Positions 1 to 8,588 of a stretch of DNA of 64,000 nt are shown piece by piece. The stretch's first letter is position 1. Each line of letters opens with the position of its first letter. The notes beneath the pieces are model-generated. The model ran no database searches. It worked only from the letters and a program-made list of their open reading frames with translations, and had not been told where the DNA came from. The stretch is from positions 124,001-188,000 of the forward strand of contig CANJIL010000001.1 in NCBI GenBank assembly GCA_947474455.1. Direction: 5' to 3'. The translations under genes were made by a program, and so were the position numbers. The DNA is from Hyphomonadaceae bacterium. GTDB lineage: Bacteria; Pseudomonadota; Alphaproteobacteria; Caulobacterales; Hyphomonadaceae.

Positions 1-805
1 CCCCGTCGGCAAACGGGGCGATCAGGCGGCCGCGCTCCAGATCGCCCGAGGCAATAGCGAACTTCGCGAGCGCCACGCCACGTCCTGCGGCCGCAGCTTC
101 GACCACAAGCGACGACTGCGTAAAACGCGGCCCCCGATTGCCATCGACCGTCGTCACACCGCGCGCCTTCAGCCAGGAATTCCAGTCCGGCCGCGAAGGG
201 TCGTTCTCGGGGCTTTCATCGTGCAGCAACACGTGGTGGCTGAGATCGGCCGGTCCGCGCAAAGGATGCGGTCCGCTCATGAGGTCGGGCGAGCAAACCG
301 GGAGCACCGATTCCGACATGATCTTGTCGGCCCGCAAGCCCTCATAAAGACCCTTGCCGTGGCGCAGGGCGAGATCGATGTCGGAGGAGTTGAAGTCCGT
401 CATCGCCATGTCGGCGGAGACCCACACCTCGGCTTCCGGATTCAGCTCCTGGAACTTCTCAAGCCGCGGCGCCAGCCATTTGGCGGCAAACGAGGGCGCC
501 GACGAGATCATCAGTCTGTCGCGGCGGGCCGGCGCGCGCATGTGGTGGACAGCCTCGGCCATCATCTCGAAGGCCGATGTCAGCAAGGGCAGGGCCGCCC
601 GGCCAGCATCGGTGAGCAGAACCTGCCGCCCGGTGCGTCGGAACAGGGGGGCGCCTGCGAACTCCTCAAGCTGCCGAATCTGCTGCGAAATGGCGCCCGG
701 GGTGACGTTCAGCTCCTCCGCCGCCCGGGTGAAAGACAGATGGCGCGCCGCGGCCTCGAAGGCGCGCAGGGCGTTGAGAGCGGGGAGACGGTCTTCCTGG
801 GCCAT
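1..805 (-). CDS. LysR family transcriptional regulator, GcvA-like (3' end outside window)
   Basis: Reading from an ATG at 805 toward position 1, the frame stays open to the window edge (about 268 codons). The N-terminus has a winged-helix HTH (residues about 5-65; FTRAAEELNVTPGAISQQIR) typical of LysR proteins. The following substrate-binding region contains the GcvA/AmpR-subfamily style segment LALRHGKGLYEGL. The C-terminus lies beyond the window. It is transcribed divergently from the siroheme/sulfite-reductase operon that starts at 998, so it may regulate that operon in a CysB-like way. This is inferred from position only, because the sequence looks GcvA-like rather than CysB-like. Confidence 0.88.
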   Translation of the reverse strand, partial: MAQEDRLPALNALRAFEAAARHLSFTRAAEELNVTPGAISQQIRQLEEFAGAPLFRRTGRQVLLTDAGRAALPLLTSAFEMMAEAVHHMRAPARRDRLMISSAPSFAAKWLAPRLEKFQELNPEAEVWVSADMAMTDFNSSDIDLALRHGKGLYEGLRADKIMSESVLPVCSPDLMSGPHPLRGPADLSHHVLLHDESPENDPSRPDWNSWLKARGVTTVDGNRGPRFTQSSLVVEAAAAGRGVALAKFAIASGDLERGRLIAPFADG

Positions 806-997
806 TTTGCTTCAGGTTTTCTCTAGGCTTGAGGCGGGTAAGGTTGGCTAATCGAGCGGCTTAGGAATGGTTCATTGCTTCTGGCGACCCATCCGGCCAT
901 CTGCCGGATTTAGGACGATCATTGAGTGCGCTTGGCTCGTCGCCTGGCGCGCGTCGTGTTATACGCGTATTCGTAAGAAAAACTAAAGGGCCAAGGC
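806..997. promoter_or_regulatory. divergent promoter region, LysR / siroheme operon
   Basis: A 192-bp gap separates the LysR start from the cobA start, so both promoters must lie here. It holds a perfect 10-bp palindrome, ATACGCGTAT, at 961-970, about 28 bp upstream of the cobA ATG. An AAAGGG Shine-Dalgarno-like stretch lies close before the start. No specific regulator site can be named from sequence alone. Confidence 0.4.
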
Positions 998-1825
998 ATG
1001 GACGGCGTGTCCGCGGCAATGAAAAAAGCTCCTGTGGGGCATGTCGCCCTCGTGGGCGCAGGACCGGGTGACCCGGACCTGCTGACGATTCGAGCCGGCC
1101 GTTTGCTCGAGCAGGCGGAGGTCGTGTTCGTTGACCGGTTGGTAGGGCAGGGCGTGATGGAGTTGATTCCGGCGTCGACCGAAATGGTCCACGTCGGCAA
1201 GTCCAAGGGCGAGCACTCCGTCCCGCAGGACGAAATCCATCGCCGCATGATCGCGGCGGCGAAAGCAGGCAAACGTGTCGTGAGGCTCAAGGGCGGCGAC
1301 CCCTTCATCTTCGGACGCGGCGGCGAAGAGCTGGAAGCCCTGCGCGCGGCCGGGATAGAAGTCGAGATTGTGCCCGGGATTTCCTCCGCGCTCGGCTGCG
1401 CGGCCGCGGCGCAGATCCCGCTGACCCATCGCGACCTGGCGCAGGCGGTGACCTTCGTCGCTGGTCATGCGGCGCTCGGCAAGGAGCCCGATCTCGACTG
1501 GAACGCACTGGCGCGTCCGAACCAGACCGTTGTTGTATTCATGGGCGTCGGCACGGCGGGCACGATCGCAGCGCGGCTGATCGCAGCCGGCCGCGATCCC
1601 GAAACTCCAGTCGCGGTCATCGAGAACGGTACTCGCAAGAACGAGATCAGCGCCTTCGGCGTGCTCGGCGATGTGGCGGATGTTATCTCCGCCACAGGCA
1701 TCAATGGCCCGGCGCTGCTGATCATCGGCGAGGTCGTGTCGCTGGCGCCGCGCAGTCAAGCCGCTTCCAACTCTGGCAATGTCGCAAAGCCGAACCTCGC
1801 CACACTGTGGGAGATGCTGACGTGA
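998..1825 (+). CDS. cobA: uroporphyrinogen-III C-methyltransferase (SUMT)
   Basis: This enzyme methylates uroporphyrinogen III twice with SAM to precorrin-2, the branch point to siroheme and cobalamin. Visible family motifs are the N-terminal GAGPGDPDLLT (residues 20-30), GGDPFIFGRG (99-108) and VPGISS (125-130). The length, 275 aa, suits a stand-alone CobA without the CysG dehydrogenase/chelatase domain. It opens an operon whose later genes need siroheme (cysI), so its role here is probably siroheme supply for sulfite reductase. The downstream gene starts inside its stop codon (GTGA overlap). An internal ATG at codon 8 is an alternative start. Confidence 0.93.
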   Translation: MDGVSAAMKKAPVGHVALVGAGPGDPDLLTIRAGRLLEQAEVVFVDRLVGQGVMELIPASTEMVHVGKSKGEHSVPQDEIHRRMIAAAKAGKRVVRLKGGDPFIFGRGGEELEALRAAGIEVEIVPGISSALGCAAAAQIPLTHRDLAQAVTFVAGHAALGKEPDLDWNALARPNQTVVVFMGVGTAGTIAARLIAAGRDPETPVAVIENGTRKNEISAFGVLGDVADVISATGINGPALLIIGEVVSLAPRSQAASNSGNVAKPNLATLWEMLT

Positions 1826-2142
1826 GCTCCGAACGTCCAAAGCTCGGCCCCGATATTCCGAAAGTCATCACCGCCTGGGTTTCGGCGACCGGACGCGTCG
1901 TCTACCTCACCAAGGATCGCAACTGGTCCGAAGACCTCGCCGACGCCGAAGTGCTCACGGGCGCGGGCGCGACAGATATTCTCGCTTGGGCGTCCAAGGA
2001 TCAGACACGCGTCGCCGATCCGTACTTCATGCAGGTCACGCCCGACGGAAAAGTTGCAGGTCGTGAAACGATCCGCGAGACAATTCGCGCGAAGGGACCT
2101 ACCAACCATCCGATGTTCGGCAAGCAGGCGGGGAACAACTGA
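1822..2142 (+). CDS. DUF2849 domain protein of the sulfite-reductase operon
   Basis: A small protein (106 aa from the preferred start) of the DUF2849 family, which in alphaproteobacteria is commonly found between cobA and cysI. The GTG start at 1822 is chosen because it overlaps the cobA stop by 4 bp (GTGA) and has GGGAG at 1809-1813 with 8-bp spacing. A GTG at 1807 is possible but less likely. No catalytic motif, signal peptide or membrane segment is visible. Conserved operon position suggests an accessory role in sulfite reduction or siroheme handling; its biochemical function is unknown. Its stop overlaps the next start (TGATG). Confidence 0.82.
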   Translation: MSSERPKLGPDIPKVITAWVSATGRVVYLTKDRNWSEDLADAEVLTGAGATDILAWASKDQTRVADPYFMQVTPDGKVAGRETIRETIRAKGPTNHPMFGKQAGNN

Positions 2143-2774
2143 TGCCAAATCGTCCGATCAGCAAGCTTACCCTCTACGGCGACTCGATCTCCGGCAATTG
2201 CCTCAAGACCAAATGGACGGCCGACTATCTCGACATCGACTATGAATGGGTGGAGGTCAGCGTCTTCGAAGGCGGCACGCGTTCCGATGCCTTCATGCAG
2301 ATGAACCCGTCGGGCCAGGTGCCCGTGATGCGACTGCCAGACGGTCGCATCCTGCCGCAGTCGAACGCCATCATGCTCTATCTGGCGGAAACCCAGCGCG
2401 GGCAGGACCTCATCCCCGTTGATCCGTTTGAGCGCGCCAAGATGATGAGCTGGCTGTTCTGGGAACAGTATAGCCACGAGCCCTACATCTCCGTGCGCCG
2501 CTTCCGGAAGAAGTTCATGAACATGACGGACGACGATCTCGATCCGCAGCTGCTAGCCCGCGGCCGCCGCGCGCTCGGCGTCATGGAGATGCAGCTAACC
2601 TTCTCCGATTACTTCGTGGGTCAGAGCCTCACGCTCGCCGATATCGGACTCGTCGCCTACACGCGGGTCGCGCACGAAGGCGGGTTTGACCTATCCGAAT
2701 TCCCGTCCGTTCAACGCTGGGTCGCGCGTGTCGAGACCGATCTCGGAATCGAGCATTCCAGGAAAGCCGCCTGA
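2142..2774 (+). CDS. glutathione S-transferase family protein
   Basis: A 210-aa soluble protein with a GST N-terminal thioredoxin-like fold (KLTLYGDSISGNCLK, then NPSGQVPVMRLPDGRILPQSNAIMLYL across residues about 50-80, including the QSNAI glutathione-binding segment) and an all-helical C-terminal domain (FVGQSLTLADIGLVAY). It is embedded between DUF2849 and cysI with 1-bp TGATG overlaps on both sides, so it is almost certainly cotranscribed and translationally coupled with sulfate-assimilation genes. GST placement here is uncommon in textbook cys operons. A role in thiol, sulfite or persulfide chemistry is inference. Confidence 0.88.
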   Translation: MPNRPISKLTLYGDSISGNCLKTKWTADYLDIDYEWVEVSVFEGGTRSDAFMQMNPSGQVPVMRLPDGRILPQSNAIMLYLAETQRGQDLIPVDPFERAKMMSWLFWEQYSHEPYISVRRFRKKFMNMTDDDLDPQLLARGRRALGVMEMQLTFSDYFVGQSLTLADIGLVAYTRVAHEGGFDLSEFPSVQRWVARVETDLGIEHSRKAA

Positions 2775-4435
2775 TGTATCGCTATGACGAGTTCGACGAG
2801 ACCCTGGTCCGGGAGCGCGCCAAGCAGTTCCGCGGGCAGGTGGAGCGTCGTCTCAAGGGCGAGCTGAAGGAAGAAAACTTCAAGCCCCTGCGCCTGCAGA
2901 ACGGCGTTTATCTTCAGCTGCATGCCTACATGCTGCGCGTGGCCATCCCGTATGGCCAGCTGAGCGCGAAAAAACTCCGCCAGCTCGCGATGATTGCGGA
3001 CAAGTACGACAAGGGTTACGGCCACTTCACGACACGCCAGAACATTCAGTTCAACTGGATCAAGCTGGCGGAAATCCCCGACGCGCTCGAAGCGCTCGCC
3101 GATGTCGAGATGCACGCAATCCAGACCTCCGGCAACTGCATCCGCAACGTGACGTCCGATCATCTCGCCGGCGCCGCGTTCGATGAACTGGAAGACCCGC
3201 GCCCGTGGTGCGAGATCATCCGCCAGTGGTCGACCTTCCACCCGGAATTCTCGGCCCTGCCGCGCAAGTTCAAGATCGCTGTCACGGCCGCAACCCCGGA
3301 TCGCGCGGCCGTGAAAGTCCACGACATCGGCCTGGTGATGAAGCGTAACACGCAAGGCAAGACTGGTTTCGAAGTCATGGTCGGCGGCGGCCTCGGCCGC
3401 ACGCCCTATATCGGCCCCACCGTGCGCGAATGGGTTAGCAAGCAGGATCTGCTCAGCTATCTCGAAGCCATCATGCGCGTCTACAACCGCTATGGACGCC
3501 GCGACAACAAGTACAAGGCGCGCGTGAAGATCCTGGTCCACGAGCTCGGCGTTCCCGAATTCGCCCGCCAGGTCGAGGAGGAGTTCGCGAACCAAAACGC
3601 CCGGGAGAAGGTCCTCCTCCCGCAAGAAGAAGTCGATCGCATCACGGCCTATTTCGCCCCGCCGAAATTTGAAACATTGTCGACGAAGTCGGCGACGCTC
3701 GACGCCGCCATCGCCGCCGAGCACCACTTCGCGCGCTGGTGCAGGAACAACCTCCGCGCCCACAAGATCCCGGGCTACACCTGCGTGCACATCGCGCTGA
3801 AGCCGCAAGGCGTGGCGCCTGGCGACGCTTCCTCCGCCCAGATGCGCGCTGCCGCCGACATCGCGGAAAAATACGCCTTCGACGACATCCGCGTCGCCCA
3901 CGAGCAGGATCTCGTCCTCCCACACGTGAAGCTCGACGATGTGCCTGCCGTCTACGCCGCGCTCAAGGCCAACGATATGCATGCATCCAACGCCGGTCTC
4001 GGCTCGGATATCATCGCGTGCCCTGGCCTAGATTACTGCAACCTCTCCAACGCCCGCTCGATCTCGGTCGCCAACGAAATCCAGGCGCTCTTTGCCGATC
4101 CGGAGTTCGAAGACGAAGTCGGCGCCCTGCACATCAATGTGTCGGGCTGCATCAATGCCTGCGGCCACCACCATGTTGGCCACATCGGCATTCTAGGCGT
4201 CGACAAGAAGGGCGAGGAATTTTACCAGATCCTCTTCGGCGGTCGCGCCGATGAGAAGGCTGCGATCGGCGAGATCCAGGGCCCTGGCCTTCGTCATGAA
4301 GAAGTCGCGCCCGCGCTGAAGCGGGTCATCTCGAAATACCTCGAACTGCGCACGTCAAAGACGGAAAAGCTGGCCGATGCGATGACGCGCCTCGGCCAGG
4401 CGCCGTTCAAGGAGGCGCTCTATGCCGCTGCTTAA
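2774..4435 (+). CDS. cysI: siroheme nitrite/sulfite reductase, hemoprotein subunit
   Basis: This 553-aa member of the nitrite/sulfite reductase family performs six-electron reduction, here most likely sulfite to sulfide. Two ferredoxin-like half domains are followed by siroheme/4Fe-4S ligands: C416-x5-C422 (CPGLDYCN) and C459-x3-C463 (SGCINACGHHH). The sulfite assignment comes from neighbours: siroheme methylase upstream, DUF934 and APS/PAPS reductase downstream. The next gene begins inside its 3' end (14-bp overlap). No CysJ flavoprotein is in the window, so the electron donor is probably ferredoxin; a ferredoxin-NADP reductase occurs far away at 36567-37382. Confidence 0.93.
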   Translation: MYRYDEFDETLVRERAKQFRGQVERRLKGELKEENFKPLRLQNGVYLQLHAYMLRVAIPYGQLSAKKLRQLAMIADKYDKGYGHFTTRQNIQFNWIKLAEIPDALEALADVEMHAIQTSGNCIRNVTSDHLAGAAFDELEDPRPWCEIIRQWSTFHPEFSALPRKFKIAVTAATPDRAAVKVHDIGLVMKRNTQGKTGFEVMVGGGLGRTPYIGPTVREWVSKQDLLSYLEAIMRVYNRYGRRDNKYKARVKILVHELGVPEFARQVEEEFANQNAREKVLLPQEEVDRITAYFAPPKFETLSTKSATLDAAIAAEHHFARWCRNNLRAHKIPGYTCVHIALKPQGVAPGDASSAQMRAAADIAEKYAFDDIRVAHEQDLVLPHVKLDDVPAVYAALKANDMHASNAGLGSDIIACPGLDYCNLSNARSISVANEIQALFADPEFEDEVGALHINVSGCINACGHHHVGHIGILGVDKKGEEFYQILFGGRADEKAAIGEIQGPGLRHEEVAPALKRVISKYLELRTSKTEKLADAMTRLGQAPFKEALYAAA

Positions 4436-4934
4436 GGACGGAAAGACCGTCGACGACGTGTGGGCGTTCGTCGAAGACGGCCACGAGCTGTCGCCCGGAG
4501 GCTGCATCATCGTCTCGCTCGGCCGCTTCCTGTCGGAGCATGACCAACTGCTCGCCCGCAACCGCTCTATCGGCGTGCGGCTGGCGGTCAGCGACGATCC
4601 CGCTTTGCTAGCGCGTTTCCTCGACCAGCTCCACCTGATCGAACTGCAATTCCCGAAATACACCGACGGCCGCGCCTTCAGCCAGGCCCAGCTGCTTCGC
4701 CGCCGCTATGGCTACAAGGGCGAAATCCGCGCGACGGGACAAGTGCTGCGCGACCAGCTGCGCCTTATGATCCGCTCGGGCTTTGACGCCATGATCATCG
4801 ACGAGGCCAACGCAGAAGGCGTCTATGATTACTCCGCACACGAGTTTTCAGAATTCTACCAGGCGGCGTCGGACACCACCGACACCATCTTCATAAAGCG
4901 CCAGAAGAAGCGTGAAGAAAAGGCTGCCGAATGA
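4422..4934 (+). CDS. DUF934 family protein of the sulfite-reductase operon
   Basis: A 170-aa DUF934 protein, a family that nearly always accompanies cysI and cysH in alpha- and betaproteobacteria. The C-terminal part carries the family hallmark around YGYKGEIRATGQVLRDQL and the conserved RSGFDAMII segment. There is no signal peptide or membrane segment. It overlaps cysI by 14 bp and cysH by 4 bp (ATGA), so expression is coupled. The molecular role is not established; an accessory function for sulfite reductase is inferred from conserved neighbourhood. The C-terminus is Lys/Glu-rich (RQKKREEKAAE). Confidence 0.87.
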   Translation: MPLLKDGKTVDDVWAFVEDGHELSPGGCIIVSLGRFLSEHDQLLARNRSIGVRLAVSDDPALLARFLDQLHLIELQFPKYTDGRAFSQAQLLRRRYGYKGEIRATGQVLRDQLRLMIRSGFDAMIIDEANAEGVYDYSAHEFSEFYQAASDTTDTIFIKRQKKREEKAAE

Positions 4935-5662
4935 GTGTCACTGTATCCGCGAACGAAACAACCGAGCAGAGGGTCGAACGTCTTAACGCCGAGCTGCGCG
5001 GAAAATCGGCGCAGGAAGTCATCGCCGCCGCCGTGCGTGAGTTCGGCCGCAAGATCACCTATGTCTCCTCCTTCGGCGCCGAAAGCGCGGCCATGCTCGG
5101 CCTGATTGCGGAGGTTGATCCCGGCATGCCAATCGTCTTCATCGACACCGGCATGCATTTCCATCAGACGCTGCAATACCGTGACACGCTGCAGGAATTT
5201 CTGAAGCTCAGCGACATTCGCACATTCCATGCCGTCAAGGACGAGGTGAAAGCCATCGATCCCAGGGGCGTGCTCAATAAGACCGACCCCGACGCCTGCT
5301 GCGAAGTGCGCAAGGTGCGGCCGCTCGCCCCCGCGCTCGAAGGGTTCGATGCCTGGATCACCGGCCGCAAGCGCTTCCATGGCGGGGGCAGGGCCCACTT
5401 GCCGGTCGTCGAGTTTTCCGAAGGCCGGTTCAAGTTCAACCCTCTCGCGGAATGGACGCATGAACATGTCGACCGATATTTCGCCGACAGAAAGCTGCCG
5501 CCTCATCCGCTGGTGGCAGATGGCTATCCCTCCATCGGCTGCTGGCCGTGCACAGTGCGCCCGACTGATCCGAACGACGTCCGTTCGGGCCGGTGGGTTG
5601 GCTTCAAGAAGGAAGAGTGCGGTCTGCACCTCGAACGCAAGGATCGGCCCCGGGTGTTCTAA
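4931..5662 (+). CDS. cysH: assimilatory adenylyl-sulfate / phosphoadenylyl-sulfate reductase
   Basis: This 243-aa PAPS reductase family enzyme reduces activated sulfate to sulfite. The PP-loop motif is SSFGAESA (around residues 43-50). Four cysteines, C123-C124 and C204-x2-C207 (GCWPC), match the 4Fe-4S ligand pattern of assimilatory APS reductases, suggesting APS rather than PAPS as substrate. GRKRFHGGGR lies in the substrate-binding region. The classical C-terminal catalytic KxECGLH is present (KKEECGLH). It is the last gene of the operon; ATP sulfurylase genes are not in the window. The start overlaps DUF934 by ATGA. Confidence 0.92.
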   Translation: MSVTVSANETTEQRVERLNAELRGKSAQEVIAAAVREFGRKITYVSSFGAESAAMLGLIAEVDPGMPIVFIDTGMHFHQTLQYRDTLQEFLKLSDIRTFHAVKDEVKAIDPRGVLNKTDPDACCEVRKVRPLAPALEGFDAWITGRKRFHGGGRAHLPVVEFSEGRFKFNPLAEWTHEHVDRYFADRKLPPHPLVADGYPSIGCWPCTVRPTDPNDVRSGRWVGFKKEECGLHLERKDRPRVF

Positions 5663-5790
5663 CCCGCGGATTTCGCGCCGCAGTCTGCGGGTCGCCACGG
5701 CGCGATCCTTTTGGTAAACAGCACACTGGAAGCGGGAACGGACGCCCTCGAAGAGGCGTAGACCTCGTGTCGGGTGAAGGGTCGTAAGAC

Positions 5791-6648
5791 ATGTCCATTT
5801 GGTGCCTGATTCCGACGTTCGTGGGCCTTGTAGGGGTCCTGATGCTGGTTGGCGGCATCATTGCCGTGTTCAAGGCCAAGCTCGGCTCGGGCCTGCTGCG
5901 CGTTCTGTTTGGCGGCCTTACGCTGGCTGGCGCCATGATTGTCGGCCTTATTGGCCTGAACCTGCAGACCTACGCTGCATTGTCGAAAGAGCGGCTGGCG
6001 GGGCAGGTGGTGCTCAAGAAGGTGGGCGACCACAATTACACAGCGTCCATAGACATGGCCGACGATGGCAAGCTGCGCGGCAAACCTGTAGACTATCAGA
6101 TCACCGGCGAACGCGTGCACATCTCAGGCCCGGTGGTGAAGTTCAAGCCGTGGGCCAACGTCATCGGAATGGATTCGCTGTTCAAGGTCAGCGAAGTCTA
6201 CGGCACCTATGTCGATCCCAACTGCACCAACACTTACAAGCCGCGCCGCGAAACCACGGAAGAATGCGACAGCAGCGACTTCTTCGGTTGCCTTGGAACG
6301 AGCTGGAAACTGCTCAACCTCGCTGATTTCTCGCATACGTCTGACTCAGGTCAGCTGATGGCCGACGGCGCGGTCTACGACATATATGCGAGCCAGGATG
6401 CGTTCGAGCTCAAGCCGAACCCGGACAACACGATAGCGCTCGACCTGCAGTCGCAACAGGTGCCCGGCGGCGCCCAGATCTGCTCGCCTGTCACCGGCGC
6501 CGTGCAGACGCCGAAAGGGGCCGTCGAGTATGCGCCGCCCGCGCCGGCGACAGCGCCGCAAACTCAACCCGCAGCGCCTGCTCCACAAGCGCCAGCCCCC
6601 GCTGCAGCCGTACCGGCCCCGACGCCTCCGGCCACGCCGCCCGGCTGA
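5791..6648 (+). CDS. membrane-anchored protein of unknown function with Pro/Ala-rich tail
   Basis: This 285-aa protein is not assigned to a known family. Two hydrophobic helices span residues about 5-30 and 35-60. A soluble region of about 180 residues follows, containing a cysteine-bearing stretch (NCTNTYKPRRETTEECDSSD) that could form disulfides in the periplasm. The last 50 residues are a low-complexity Pro/Ala tail (PAPATAPQTQPAAPAPQ), which may span the wall or be a linker. It lies 129 bp after cysH and convergent with gmhB, with no spacer at the 3' end (6648/6649). Confidence 0.8.
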   Translation: MSIWCLIPTFVGLVGVLMLVGGIIAVFKAKLGSGLLRVLFGGLTLAGAMIVGLIGLNLQTYAALSKERLAGQVVLKKVGDHNYTASIDMADDGKLRGKPVDYQITGERVHISGPVVKFKPWANVIGMDSLFKVSEVYGTYVDPNCTNTYKPRRETTEECDSSDFFGCLGTSWKLLNLADFSHTSDSGQLMADGAVYDIYASQDAFELKPNPDNTIALDLQSQQVPGGAQICSPVTGAVQTPKGAVEYAPPAPATAPQTQPAAPAPQAPAPAAAVPAPTPPATPPG

Positions 6649-7179
6649 TCAGCGTCCTTCGCCGAGGTCGGCAAGCGCCCAGTCCGCGAACTGCGAGAGA
6701 TTGCCGCCAGAGAAGAGGAAGCCACGCACGCCGGCCGCCGTCGCGGCATCTAGGTCTGCCTGCTTGTCCCCGATCAGGAATGACCGCTCCTTGATCACCG
6801 GGAAATCCGTCATCGCCCGGATCAGCATGCCGGGCTTTGGCTTGCGGTCGTAGCTGTCCTTCTTGAAGCGGTCGATCGTGCCGTCTTCGTGGAAGGGACA
6901 GTGATAGAAGCGGTCGATCGTGGCACCGCGCTTCCCGAGCTCCTCCTGAAGCCACGCATGAAGCGTTTCCATCTGCTCTTCGGTGTAATAGCCGCGCGCG
7001 ATGCCGGACTGGTTCGTGACGACAAACACCCACCAGCCTTTGTCGTTGAAAGCACGGATCACATCCGCCGCGCCCTCGACCCATTCGAAGTCCTCGACGC
7101 GGTAGACGTAGTTGCGGTCGATGTTGATCACGCCGTCGCGGTCGAGGAAGAGAGCGGGGCGGGGCTGTAGCGCGCTCAT
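6649..7179 (-). CDS. gmhB: D-glycero-D-manno-heptose 1,7-bisphosphate 7-phosphatase (HAD family)
   Basis: A 176-aa HAD phosphatase of the GmhB/histidinol-phosphatase type. The catalytic motif DRDGVIN has D13 (nucleophile) and D15. TNQSG and a zinc-site-like segment (YHCPFHEDG) are present, and the DRKPKPGM lysine and GDKQADLDAA acidic motif follow. It would dephosphorylate heptose bisphosphate in LPS core precursor synthesis. No other heptose genes (hldE, gmhA) are in the window, so the pathway link rests on family. It starts 2 bp after the MFS gene stop, implying cotranscription with it. Confidence 0.88.
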   Translation of the reverse strand: MSALQPRPALFLDRDGVINIDRNYVYRVEDFEWVEGAADVIRAFNDKGWWVFVVTNQSGIARGYYTEEQMETLHAWLQEELGKRGATIDRFYHCPFHEDGTIDRFKKDSYDRKPKPGMLIRAMTDFPVIKERSFLIGDKQADLDAATAAGVRGFLFSGGNLSQFADWALADLGEGR

Positions 7180-7181
7180 CG

Positions 7182-8588
7182 TCAGGCCGTCTGCGCTGAA
7201 GCTTCGGGCGTCACCCCAGCTTCAACAGCTTCCTCAGGTACGGACTCGCCCGGCGGATCGGACGGCTGTTCCTCGACCTTCGGCGCAATGCTCAGGCCAC
7301 GCATCAGCGGTAGCAGCGAGATGGCGCAGAAGACGGACGCCACGGTGAAGGCCGCGCCTGGAAAATAGACCGGCGCGTTTGCGGACGTGAAATAGTGGAA
7401 TGTCTGCGTCATCATCAGGGGCGAGAATATGTTGGTCAGCGACTGCACGCTCGCGATGGCGCCCTGGAGTTCGCCCTGCGCGTTCTTGGGCGTACGCGAA
7501 GTCATGATCTGATTGAGCGCGGGCCCCAGCACGCCGGCGAAGGCGCCGAACGGAATGATGAGGTAGACCATCCATCCTTGCGTCGCGGCGGCGTAGGCGG
7601 CGAACGTCACGACACAGACAAGGAAGCCGAACACCGTCGTATTCGTTGCGCCGAAGCGCTTGATGATCGGGCCGACAAGGCCACCCTGCACAACGGCGGA
7701 TCCCACGCCGACAGCGGCCAGAGACCAGCCGAGCATTCCCGGATCCCATCCATAACGGACGGCTCCGAAATAGGCGAAGGTTGCTGGATAGACCCAGTGT
7801 GCGAAATTGAAGAGGCCGAGCGCCAGCATGAACCAGGCGAGGTAGGGCACCTTGATCAGATGTGCGAACGTGCCAAAGGCGTTGGCGCGTTTCCAGTCGA
7901 ACTTGCGCCGATGCTCCTTCTCCAGCGACTCCGGCAGGACGAATAGGCCATAGCAGAAATTGATCGAAGCGAGCGCCGCCGAAGCGAAGAACGGAAAACG
8001 CGGATCGAACTGGCCGAGGAATCCGCCGATGGCGGGCCCCAGAATGAAGCCGAGACCGAAGGCGGCGCCCAGCATTCCGTAGGCTTGTCCACGCTGATGC
8101 GGTTCTGTGACGTCTGCGATGTAGGCGGCCGCGGTGGAGTGGGTCGCACCGGAAATGCCAGACATGACGCGGCCAAGAAAAAGCAGCCAGACCGAATGGG
8201 CGAGGCCCATGATCACAAAGTCGATTGCAAGCGTGCCGATCGAAATCAGCAGAATCGGGCGGCGCCCGAAGCGATCGGAAAGTCCGCCGAGGATCGGGGC
8301 CACCAGGAAGTTCATGATCGCATAGACGACTGTGATGTATCCGCCCCATGGGGATGCATCCGACAGCATGGATTCAATCGGCAACTTGTTGCCGGCTTCG
8401 GCCAGGGCCTTGGCGCCCAAGAGAGCATCCTTGCCGTTCAGGAGTTCGGCCATCAGCTCCGGCATGGAAGGCATGATGACGGCGAAGCCCATCATGTCGA
8501 TGAAGACCGTTACGATGATGAAGAAGAACGCATTTTTTCCGAGCCGGCGCGATCCGGGCGGCGAAGGCGATGCGGCTGGGGCGGCCAT
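7182..8588 (-). CDS. MFS transporter, TetA/MdtG-like drug:H+ antiporter family
   Basis: A 468-aa transporter with about 12 hydrophobic segments. The cytoplasmic loop motif GGLSDRFGRRPILL between TM2 and TM3 and a central loop around KEHRRKFDWKRA are typical of the DHA1/TetA group. A large periplasmic insertion follows TM1 (about residues 45-80). The C-terminal tail is acidic and Pro/Glu-rich. It sits immediately upstream of gmhB with a 2-bp gap. Substrate unknown; resistance should not be assumed. The ATG at 8588 is preceded by GGAG about 8 bp away. Confidence 0.88.
   Translation of the reverse strand: MAAPAASPSPPGSRRLGKNAFFFIIVTVFIDMMGFAVIMPSMPELMAELLNGKDALLGAKALAEAGNKLPIESMLSDASPWGGYITVVYAIMNFLVAPILGGLSDRFGRRPILLISIGTLAIDFVIMGLAHSVWLLFLGRVMSGISGATHSTAAAYIADVTEPHQRGQAYGMLGAAFGLGFILGPAIGGFLGQFDPRFPFFASAALASINFCYGLFVLPESLEKEHRRKFDWKRANAFGTFAHLIKVPYLAWFMLALGLFNFAHWVYPATFAYFGAVRYGWDPGMLGWSLAAVGVGSAVVQGGLVGPIIKRFGATNTTVFGFLVCVVTFAAYAAATQGWMVYLIIPFGAFAGVLGPALNQIMTSRTPKNAQGELQGAIASVQSLTNIFSPLMMTQTFHYFTSANAPVYFPGAAFTVASVFCAISLLPLMRGLSIAPKVEEQPSDPPGESVPEEAVEAGVTPEASAQTA

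Noticed and set aside
2711-3982. 423-codon minus-strand frame opposite cysI
   Set aside because: It lies antisense to a clearly identified gene, has no family motif, and arises from GC-rich codon bias.
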